DNA of 64,000 nucleotides from Hirsutella rhossiliensis (lineage: Eukaryota > Ascomycota > Sordariomycetes > Hypocreales > Ophiocordycipitaceae), in contig NW_025408671.1 in assembly GCF_020360975.1 (NCBI RefSeq), positions 4,526,001-4,590,000 on the forward strand, in the 5' to 3' direction. Of the stretch, positions 57,111-64,000 are shown piece by piece. Every line of letters starts with the position of its first letter. Position 1 is the stretch's first letter. A program made the translations under genes and the position numbers. The notes under the pieces are model-generated. The model had not been told where the DNA came from and did not search any database. It saw nothing but the letters and a program-made list of their open reading frames with translations.

Positions 57111-58499
57111 TCAGAGCTTGCTCCGCGGGCTTGGCGAGTCTTCGCATACCACGGCGGCCACGACGCAAATGTCGTCGACCTTGCCGCCCTGCCACCGCTC
57201 GTGCGGGTAGTACTTTTGCACGTCCTTGGCAAAGGGGCCGTCGACCTTTGCGTTGATGCTCGCTGCCTTTGCTGCGCCCGCGAGCTCCGTGGCCAGCAGG
57301 CTCTGGAGCGTAACCGTCCTCTCCGGCCGGTTGTCGGCGTCGCCGACCGCGGGGCGAGCGGGGCTGACGAGGGCCTCGATCGAGTCTGTGGCGCATAGGA
57401 CGCCCGTCGGCGTCATGGACCAGGCGCCTCCCGAGACCATGACGCGGCTGGCGATGCGGAGGATGTCCTGGTTGAACAGGTTATCGAGGACGCCGTCGGT
57501 CGCGAGGACGAGGACGTCGCCGTGGCGGACGCGGTGGTGCGTTACGTCGGCGTCGTGCGGAAGGTCGCTGAGCTGGGTGCCGCCAAAGGCCGCCATGCGC
57601 GCGGCGACGCGCGGTGGGATGAGGGAGAGCTGGAAGGGGGTGTTGAAGGCGTGTGTCTGGGGCTCCGAGTAGGCATTGACGGCGTTGAGGCGCAGGTGTA
57701 GGAAGCCAGAGTCGCCCAGGTTGGCCACGTCGAGGATGCCATCGGGCGCCGCAATGGCCACACAGGCCGTGCTGCCGCCCGCGTGCACGCTGCCGTCGTT
57801 GCACACGGCGTCATACCCCTTCTGCATCAGCCTGCGCGCCGTCAGGGGCGTGCTCGCCGCCGGGCCGTGCTCGTACGCGACGGCGGCCATGTAGTCGCAG
57901 AGGCCGTGGGAGAAGTCGGCGGGATTGACACCCGAGTCGGTCCAGCCGCCCACGCCGTCGGCGACGCCCAGCGCCACGGCGCCCGAGTCGTTGACGCGGC
58001 TGACGAAGAAGGCATCGTGGCCCGAGTCGGGGCGCGAAGAGCGCCGCCGGTGGCGAGGCGGCTGGATGCGGTTGTAGGGGTTGAAGTGGAAGACGTGCGT
58101 CGACGGGTCGTAGGGGCGGTCTTTGGCGATGAAGGAGGCCGAGACGTGGTAGGAGAAGCTGGGCTTCATGGGTATGGTCGGAGCGGCGGCTGAGGCGGTC
58201 GAGTAGGTAGCTGTGCCTATCCAGCTCCGTGGCACGTCGCCGGGAGTTGGGCGGGAGAGAGGAGGAGGAGGAAGCGCTGGACGGGCCGGCCTGGCGCGGC
58301 GCATCGAGCAGGCTGCCGAGAAAGCGATGAGCTTGCGTATGGTCCCGTACCCGGTGAAGACGGAGATGGGCCGGCGAGTTACCGCGGAAAGAGGGGAAAT
58401 CGAACCTCTAGCTGTCGATGCTCGCCATGGCGCGGACGAGGTAGCAGAAGCGGCGGCGGCGGCGGCGGCGGCGGCAGCTCTGGCGCAGGACGCGGCCAT
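57111..58499 (-). CDS. PTC7: PP2C phosphatase, Ptc7-like
   Basis: A single exon encodes about 462 residues from the ATG at 58499. Ptc7 is a PPM-type Ser/Thr phosphatase; in yeast it acts in mitochondria on the coenzyme Q protein Coq7. The catalytic motifs are ALGVADGVGGW (metal-binding Asp), GGSTACVA, VANLGDSGFL, VLATDGVLDNL and KVDDICVVAAVV. The N-terminal 115 residues are Ala/Arg/Ser-rich and acid-poor with an alanine run of ten or more encoded by a GCC repeat (58450-58480), which fits a mitochondrial presequence. The next in-frame ATG upstream would add 71 residues and lies in a less gene-like region, so the shorter start was chosen. Confidence 0.9.
   Translation of the reverse strand: MAASCARAAAAAAAAAASATSSAPWRASTARGSISPLSAVTRRPISVFTGYGTIRKLIAFSAACSMRRARPARPALPPPPLSRPTPGDVPRSWIGTATYSTASAAAPTIPMKPSFSYHVSASFIAKDRPYDPSTHVFHFNPYNRIQPPRHRRRSSRPDSGHDAFFVSRVNDSGAVALGVADGVGGWTDSGVNPADFSHGLCDYMAAVAYEHGPAASTPLTARRLMQKGYDAVCNDGSVHAGGSTACVAIAAPDGILDVANLGDSGFLHLRLNAVNAYSEPQTHAFNTPFQLSLIPPRVAARMAAFGGTQLSDLPHDADVTHHRVRHGDVLVLATDGVLDNLFNQDILRIASRVMVSGGAWSMTPTGVLCATDSIEALVSPARPAVGDADNRPERTVTLQSLLATELAGAAKAASINAKVDGPFAKDVQKYYPHERWQGGKVDDICVVAAVVCEDSPSPRSKL
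58450..58480. repeat. GCC/GGC microsatellite (poly-alanine)
   Basis: A run of GGC triplets on the plus strand encodes the alanine tract in the presequence of the Ptc7-like phosphatase. Confidence 0.85.
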
Positions 58500-58778
58500 C
58501 GAAGGATGAAGTTTTTCAGGACGACGCGGCTGTGGCAGAGAGCGTTGCGAAGGCGGTGGACGCTTCGCGTTTCTGCCTGCAATGCGCGCACGCCCTTTCT
58601 GTTCTACGACTCGCGAGCCAAGGAGCCGTTGCCGTGCGCCGCTGACCTCGGGGCGGCGGAATGGAGGTGAGTGGAAGGTATCGCTGACGCTGTCCAGCTG
58701 ACAATTTAACACTAAGGCACTGTAAGTTATTTAGCAGCTGCTCTGAGCCTGCAGGCCAGCTACTCCGTACAGGGCATC

Positions 58779-58788
58779 TTATCGATAA
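58779..58788. promoter_or_regulatory. TTATCGATAA palindrome upstream of PTC7-like gene
   Basis: Identical to the decamer at 11934-11943 and at about the same distance from a start codon (280 versus 256 bases). A regulatory role is inferred. Confidence 0.3.
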
Positions 58789-60137
58789 TGGTGATCAACG
58801 AGTCGACTCGTCTTATGTAATGGCCGGCTCCACTGCCGTTTCAGCGTCAGCCATCCGATAATCCGCCGGCCCTTAGCCGCCACTTGTGGGTCCTACACGT
58901 GACCCTTCTCGTAACCACTGCTCGTTGGATCTGACAGGAGACGGGCCTCGTCTCCCGGCCGGCACGTCGCATGACGTTGGGGCCGACCCGTCCAGGCCCT
59001 CCTGGGGAAAGGGGCTCTGCCGTACATAAAGCCGCTGCTATCCACCACGGCCCGTCGAGCAAGCCCTCCCACGATGGGGTGTGGGTGGTGTCGTTTTCTC
59101 CGACTCCCGCCCTTGCAGATGGCGAGTTTTCCGTGTGCATATGCACGGCTTGGCCGCCGTGGTTGTTTGGTATCCTTGACAAATCGTAAGGTTATGGGTT
59201 GGCGTCGAATGCCGGTTGGAGAGAAAGTAGGAGACGAAGTCGAAGAAGGAGGGCAGAAAGTTCCGTGCTGCTGCTTTTGCAGTTCGATGCCGTCGTCTTC
59301 TGCAGCTTGGACCGCTTCCCGCCTTCTTTGTCCATGTCTCTATCTGGGCAGGGAAGCAGTCGGCGACTGCATCGTAGAGCCGTGGCTAAGTTGCGCCATC
59401 ATCACGGTGAGAGATGGCCATTAGGGGCCGGTCACTCCCCCAGACATCTGCCCTCGTCCATCCCCCCATGGCGAGATTCTTTCCAGAACAATGACGGCCT
59501 ACGCATAACAATCGGCCTGGCCGTTGATTGCCTACACGTCCCATCATCATACTGACAGTACAGCTCGTCCTGGTACAGAGTACATACTGCTTGGTCTCGC
59601 CACGGCACCATCATGCAACCCGTGCAGAGGTGACTCAGTAACAAACGTTCCTGCATGCATGGCGGCCTGTACGGGACATCCTACCCTCGGTTGCGGTACG
59701 ATTTGCAGAGATTTTCATGCTCACTCTCCCGGCTCCCTCTCGGAAGGACTTTGATGCCGCCCATCCCGCACCCATACACTCACACTCTATTACGTCTCCT
59801 CACCCGTCCCGGCTTTGCCCACGGGGAACGGAGCAGGGTGAGAAGGGTGGCGAACCACGTGGGTGCTTGGTCCCCGATTGTCCGCCTTGGACCGTCGTCG
59901 CCCTCGGACCGTCGACACCGGGAGGCTGATGTGCTGCGATGGAACCTGAAGGGTTGGGTCGTTTGCCCCCGGGGGGTGGGATTGCATCTGCCCACCATCC
60001 GACGCTGAACTGATCGCACTGGCGTGTTGACATTCTAGACTGTCAGAGAAGGAGGCGAGACGGAGACTCGAGTGAAGAAAATTTTCATCACAGCATGCCG
60101 AGCATCTTCTTGACGGTAAAGTGTCGAGACTCATGAG

Positions 60138-60143
60138 TATAAA
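60138..60143 (+). promoter_or_regulatory. TATA box of the repeat-protein gene
   Basis: TATAAA lies 139 bases upstream of the ATG at 60282 and is followed by an A/C-rich, then pyrimidine-rich leader, a layout common for strongly expressed fungal genes. Confidence 0.6.
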
Positions 60144-60281
60144 GGACGGCTTCCTCTCCGGTCTTCACCAGCATCAGCAACACCACATCCAAACACCATC
60201 CTACAAACACTCCCAAGACACACCCTCTACCACAGCTTTCTCTCCATCTCTCAAGGTTCTTTCCAAGAAACCCAAGTCAAG

Positions 60282-60971
60282 ATGCAGGTCACCGCCGGTC
60301 TTCTCTTTGCTCTCGCCGGGGTCGTCATCGCAGCGCCCAAGCCCGCCATCAACAACTGCGGCGAGCCCTACGGAAGGTGAGCGTTCAACGGGCCCCAGCT
60401 CAGAGAGCCAAAGTCTTCCGTGTCTCGCACAACCCGTTTCTGACTTTGAACCCGTAGGTGCTACAGCGCTATCGAGACACCCAAGGCTGTTGTCCAGAGG
60501 GCAGCCTCCCCGCCGCCCATGGCCATGACGGCACCTCCCCAGTCTGCACCGACCAGCATCCAGGGCAAGGACGGCTGGATGACCATCTTGAAGAAGGATG
60601 ATGGCAAGATGACGGCTCTGCAATCAGACACTGGCTTCATGACCGCTTGGAAGCAAGACAACGGCAAGATGACCGCCTTCGAGTCCGATACGGGCTTCAT
60701 GACGGTCTGGAAGGGAGATGACGGAGTCATGACGGCCTGGAAGGAGGACAGCGGAAAAATGACTGCCTTGAAGTCCGACACTGGTTTCATGACTGCCTGG
60801 AAGCAAGACGACGGCAAAATGACCGCCTTGAAGTCCGACACCGGTTTCATGACTGCCTGGAAGGAGGTCAACAGCAAGATGACCGCCCTCAAGTCCGACA
60901 CTGGTTTCATGACGGCCTGGAAGGATGACGACGGCGTCATGACTGCGTGGGCTCCTCAGCCTACCCAGTGA
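60282..60971 (+). CDS. secreted protein of thirteen decapeptide repeats
   Basis: Exons 60282-60376 and 60458-60971 encode 202 residues. I do not recognise the family. The first 18 residues (MQVTAGLLFALAGVVIAA) are a clear signal peptide. A short mature head has two cysteines (NCGEPYGRC) and a Pro/Met/Ala-rich spacer. From 60567 to 60950 lie thirteen tandem ten-residue units with the pattern D-x-G-x-M-T-A-x-K-x; Met-Thr is invariant in all thirteen and Gly is kept in twelve. Units alternate mostly between a Lys/Leu type (DGKMTALKS) and a Phe/Trp type (TGFMTAWKQ), so the true unit may be twenty residues. The C-terminus is short (APQPTQ). There are no dibasic Kex2 sites within the alternating repeats apart from one KK in the first, no GPI signal and no hydrophobin cysteines. 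The Asp-x-Gly spacing suggests a beta-turn repeat. Confidence 0.88.
60567..60950 (+). repeat. 30-bp tandem coding repeat, 13 units
   Basis: DNA units of 30 bases encode the decapeptides. Alternate units are closer to each other than to their neighbours, suggesting growth by 60-base duplications. Confidence 0.93.
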
Positions 60972-61285
60972 GCGCCTCCAAAGCTGCTCGCAACAGGCAC
61001 ACACAACGCAACAACACCACACAACGCAACAACACACTCACGACTCACTTTGTAACGGCTGCGTGGGGCGGGGGGCGGGATAAAAGTTTGGTTTTGGTTT
61101 TAGGTATAAAAAAAATGGGATGGTCAGAGATGGTTAAAGGGAATCTGAACGCCTGTCAAAACAGGCAAAAACTAATACATATTGCGTAATTGTAATCAAA
61201 AAGAGTTCTCGTCAAGCGACTTACTCCAGACTGCATCATTCGTCCTCTATTCGACCACTAGAGTAATCTAGTTTCGTGACATGGG
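60972..61285. other. 3' space after the repeat-protein gene
   Basis: It contains two copies of ACACAACGCAACAACAC-like sequence (about 61001-61034) and a run of A near 61108-61116. No gene is seen. Confidence 0.6.
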
Positions 61286-62797
61286 CTAGTAATAAGTGCT
61301 CCCGCTCGGCGTCTGCTCGGCGCTATGGTCTGTGGCTCCAGGGTAGGCACCGACAGGTGTCGGATGGCCCCCCCTCGCTTCATCTTCAGAGCTCATCTCG
61401 TCTCCCAGGTCATCATCTCCGTCCGGCGGGGAGCGCATGGCTTCGAGGACCTCTCGGTCGAGCATAGGCGGCTTGTAGGGCTGGACCGTGTAAATCTCTC
61501 GGCCCGAGGGCATTTTGGCCAACAGAGAATTGGCTGGCGGAACCAGTTGCGTATTCATCTGAGCCAAAGTCAGCGGAGAAGTCGGGGCTGTAGAGAGAGC
61601 AACATGATTTCTTACCGTGTCGTTGATCTTGTTCCACTTGGCATATAGCATGTCGAGAACCCTCGTCTCCTCCAGCCTGCCCGCATCTACGCCCCACGCC
61701 GTCTCTTTTTCGATCCGCCGATCTTCTCTTTTCTCTGCCAGATCCTTTCTGAGCCGGCCGAAGCTCAGCCCCTTCTTCGAATCCCTTTCTTTGGCCTCTA
61801 ACCCGAGGGCCTGTAAGCCTGCGCGGAGCCAGCCAACGGCTTCCGCAACATGGCCGTCCACCTCGGCATGGATCCCAAAGAACCTGCATGCTTTGGCCCG
61901 GCTGGTGCGACTTAGATCATCCATGTACTTTAAAAAGCTTGGGTTGCCCTTGTTGATTCCGGATCCTGCCGGCTGACATAGCGACGCTGCCTTGGCCGCG
62001 TGGTCCGAGGCGGCCAGACACAGCCGCGCGTTGAGATGAGCCTTTGTCTTGGGGATGTCGGGCGCCTTGAACATCCATTCTTTGTCGCCCTTGTTCCGGT
62101 CTTGGGCGACGGCCGTCGGATATGGGTCATCTTTGGTGACTGCCAAGAGAGTCGCCTCTGCCAGAGCCAGGGACGCCAGGGTCCGAGCCGTGGTGGGAGC
62201 AACGTCGAAGCAGGGGGGAGCGCTCGAGATCTGCTCACTCCGGCCAGCGAGATACTCGTATATAGACGCAGCGTCGAGGAGGTGCTTGTTTGCAGTCTGG
62301 ATCGCCGTTGTTCTCTCCTTGGCGCCGACAAACTCTCCAGTGGTGGTGTACAGCGGCTGCAGTATAGACCTGGCCGTGGAGACGTAGGCGAAGGCCAAGG
62401 TTGACAAGACGAAGAATATTTCATATTCTAGCGAGCCTATCGCAACTCGGGGCCTCTCGCGTCCTGGAACCATTTCGCTTGATAGCGTTGGCCTCCATTG
62501 GATCGAGGGAGCCATCTTCAAGACGACATTGATGCTCTCTCCTCCCACCAGGCTGTGGGAGCTGACGCCAGCGTCGACAGCGAGGAGATAGGGTATGTAT
62601 TCACCCAGGCTTGAAATCACAGTGGCGAGACTTGCCGTCCGCGAGGCAGGCGGAAGCCGCTTGTGCTTTTTGAGGGTATCTCTCGCGACGCCGCGCTGGG
62701 TGCTGGCATTGATGGGCAGAGACGGGTGAGAGTCGCAGCTGAAGCAGGATGAGAAGGAGAAGGCGGACGTGGTCGGCAGCACGAATGGAAACGGCAT
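61286..62797 (-). CDS. palC: pH-response regulator PalC (BRO1-like domain)
   Basis: Exons 62797-61616 and 61558-61286 encode about 484 residues. PalC recruits ESCRT-III (Vps32) to PalH/PalI complexes at the plasma membrane so that PacC is processed at alkaline pH. The start [15 protein letters not shown] is typical of fungal PalC. The long helical BRO1-like domain covers about residues 60-390, with [21 protein letters not shown] and [27 protein letters not shown]. The intron of 57 bases (61615-61559) is a multiple of three without a stop, so the gene can also be read as one exon. The tail is acidic and ends GSTYY. It is divergent from ALG6. Confidence 0.93.
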   Translation of the reverse strand: MPFPFVLPTTSAFSFSSCFSCDSHPSLPINASTQRGVARDTLKKHKRLPPASRTASLATVISSLGEYIPYLLAVDAGVSSHSLVGGESINVVLKMAPSIQWRPTLSSEMVPGRERPRVAIGSLEYEIFFVLSTLAFAYVSTARSILQPLYTTTGEFVGAKERTTAIQTANKHLLDAASIYEYLAGRSEQISSAPPCFDVAPTTARTLASLALAEATLLAVTKDDPYPTAVAQDRNKGDKEWMFKAPDIPKTKAHLNARLCLAASDHAAKAASLCQPAGSGINKGNPSFLKYMDDLSRTSRAKACRFFGIHAEVDGHVAEAVGWLRAGLQALGLEAKERDSKKGLSFGRLRKDLAEKREDRRIEKETAWGVDAGRLEETRVLDMLYAKWNKINDTVRNHVALSTAPTSPLTLAQMNTQLVPPANSLLAKMPSGREIYTVQPYKPPMLDREVLEAMRSPPDGDDDLGDEMSSEDEARGGHPTPVGAYPGATDHSAEQTPSGSTYY

Positions 62798-63138
62798 GAT
62801 GGAGAGGCTGCTCAGGTCGGAAGAGAGGCCCTTCCCGGGATGCAAGCAGCATTGTTTGTCTGTCTTGAGAGGTCACGAGAGCCTTATACGCAAACTGAGG
62901 CATACGGTGTGCCGAGGTGAAACTCACGCACAGTGTCAATACCTGCCAAGCTTTATCTGAGGGCTGCACAGTGTCTATTCGCCACGCCGCACCAACGCTT
63001 CAGCTCCACCTCGCATGCCCAAACAGGCCAGGTCAGTGAAGAGAACAGACAACAGCCTCATCCTCCAAGACAAGACGCGCCGCCCGCACGTCTCATGAGC
63101 CCTGTGACCCGCCCTCTGATCCCTTCGATGCGGTGACA
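62798..63138. other. shared palC/ALG6 promoter region
   Basis: The 341-base space separates divergent starts. GCCAAG, the core of a PacC site, is seen at about 62947 (tGCCAAGct), which could bear on palC control. Confidence 0.45.
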
Positions 63139-64000
63139 ATGGCAACGGCCAGCCCCTCCCCGCACAAGTCCCGGCGCAAGCCCAGGAAGTCCAGCGACGC
63201 CGCCGACAAGCCCTCGCGGATTCGCTCCGAGACGCTCGTCAAGGCCCCTTCTTTCCCCCTGGCCGCTTTTCTCTGGCCCGCGCGAACCTCGGCGTCTCAA
63301 TGGGAGGTGCTGCCGCTCGTCCTCATGGTTGTCGGGCTGTTTAGGTGGGCGGCAGGCCTCTGGGGCTACTCCGGTAATCATCTTCGGTTTGCCCGGGAGA
63401 CGCTTCGCCGAGTTGACGCTCTACGCCCGCAGGTTTCCAACGCCCGCCCATGTACGGCGACTATGAAGCCCAGCGCCACTGGATGGAGGTGACGACAAAC
63501 CTGCCCGTGTCGCAGTGGTATTTCCATGACCTGCAGTGGTGGGGCCTCGACTATCCGCCTCTGACGGCCTACCACAGCTGGGCCATGGGCAAGGTTGGCG
63601 CTCTCTTCGACCCGGCCTGGTTCGCCCTTTTCGCCTCTCGCGGCTCCGATGATCCGACATTGAAGGTGTTTATGAGAGCCACGGTCATCGTCTCCGAGTA
63701 TCTCATCTACATGCCCGCCGCTGTTGTGTTTGTGCGACGCTTTGGCCGACTCAATGGCGTTGCCACCTGGACCAGCTCCGTCGCCCTCGTCGCGTTCTTG
63801 ATGCAGCCCGCAACGATACTCATCGACCACGTCCACTTCCAGTACAACACCGTCATGCTCGGCCTGGTTGTCGCCAGCATGAACAGCATGTTGGCCGACC
63901 GATACAAAACAGCCGCCGTCTTGTTCGTCGCCGCCCTGGGCTTCAAGCAGATGGCCCTATATTACGCCTTTAGTGTCTTTTCCTATCTCCTTGGAAAGTG
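63139..64000 (+). CDS. ALG6: ALG6 glucosyltransferase, 5' part
   Basis: Exon 1 is 63139-63373; exon 2 starts at 63433 and runs off the window at 64000, so about 267 residues of roughly 500-600 are present. Alg6 adds the first glucose to the lipid-linked Man9GlcNAc2 in the ER lumen using dolichol-phosphate glucose. A Lys/Arg-rich cytosolic N-tail (SPHKSRRKPRK) precedes the first membrane segment. The luminal catalytic loop is complete: GDYEAQRHWMEVT with the acidic pair, and DLQWWGLDYPPLTAYHSW. Three more membrane segments follow. DYEAQRHWME favours ALG6 over ALG8. The intron of 59 bases joins GYS to GFQRPPMYG. Confidence 0.95.

Larger units (their letters stand above)
58500..60281. other. divergent intergenic region
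   Basis: It carries TTATCGATAA at 58779-58788 (280 bases from the phosphatase start) and TACTCCGTAC at 58761-58770. The right 150 bases are the promoter of the repeat-protein gene. No gene is recognised in the middle. Confidence 0.5.

Noticed and set aside
60282..60971. RiPP (dikaritin) or repellent precursor
   Set aside because: These need Lys-Arg cleavage sites between units and, for dikaritins, nearby DUF3328 oxidase genes. Neither is present in the window.

Overview
This is a window of nuclear DNA from a filamentous ascomycete. Genes are mostly single-copy eukaryotic housekeeping genes with short introns, mostly about 50-120 bases, with GT donors, CTAAC/CTGAC-like branch points close to the acceptor, GC-rich third positions and long intergenic spaces. 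The gene set (PalC, DapB, a secreted GH37 trehalase, Zn2Cys6 regulators, a DHA2 transporter, a Fot/pogo transposon) fits Pezizomycotina. The style of the proteins suggests Sordariomycetes, probably Hypocreales, but that is an inference.

Layout: 1-9 kb holds a secreted tyrosinase, a threonine aldolase with a probable mitochondrial presequence, and the small GTPase Arl8, all on the minus strand. A 3.3-kb stretch without a recognisable gene separates them from RPA2, the second-largest RNA polymerase I subunit (plus), followed by a GH37 trehalase and a YbjQ-like protein (both minus). A large Zn2Cys6 protein (plus) meets ISU1, the Fe-S scaffold (minus). DapB (plus) faces clathrin heavy chain (minus). 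At 38-43 kb lie a YwbE/zinc-finger protein, a DHA2 transporter with a large internal deletion, and a Zn2Cys6 regulator, all minus; the last two look like the remnant of a small efflux or secondary-metabolism locus. Next come a DUF1640/CCDC90-type mitochondrial protein and a glyoxylate-reductase-like dehydrogenase (plus), then S-adenosylhomocysteinase, eIF3h and a UPF0643-type protein (minus). A Fot/pogo element with both inverted repeats and its TA target duplication occupies 52.7-55.1 kb. The last part has a mitochondrial carrier and a Ptc7-like phosphatase (minus), a small secreted repeat protein (plus), and a divergent PalC/ALG6 pair, with ALG6 cut by the window end.

Two observations stand out. 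The first is an intron-containing gene at 60.3-61.0 kb for a secreted protein made of thirteen tandem ten-residue repeats, which I cannot assign to any known family. The second is that ISU1 can only be read through its conserved N-terminal sequence if its first intron is AT-AC, with both ends looking like changed versions of a normal GT-AG intron. Gene models were built by hand from reading frames, splice consensus and remembered family motifs. No database or transcript evidence was available.
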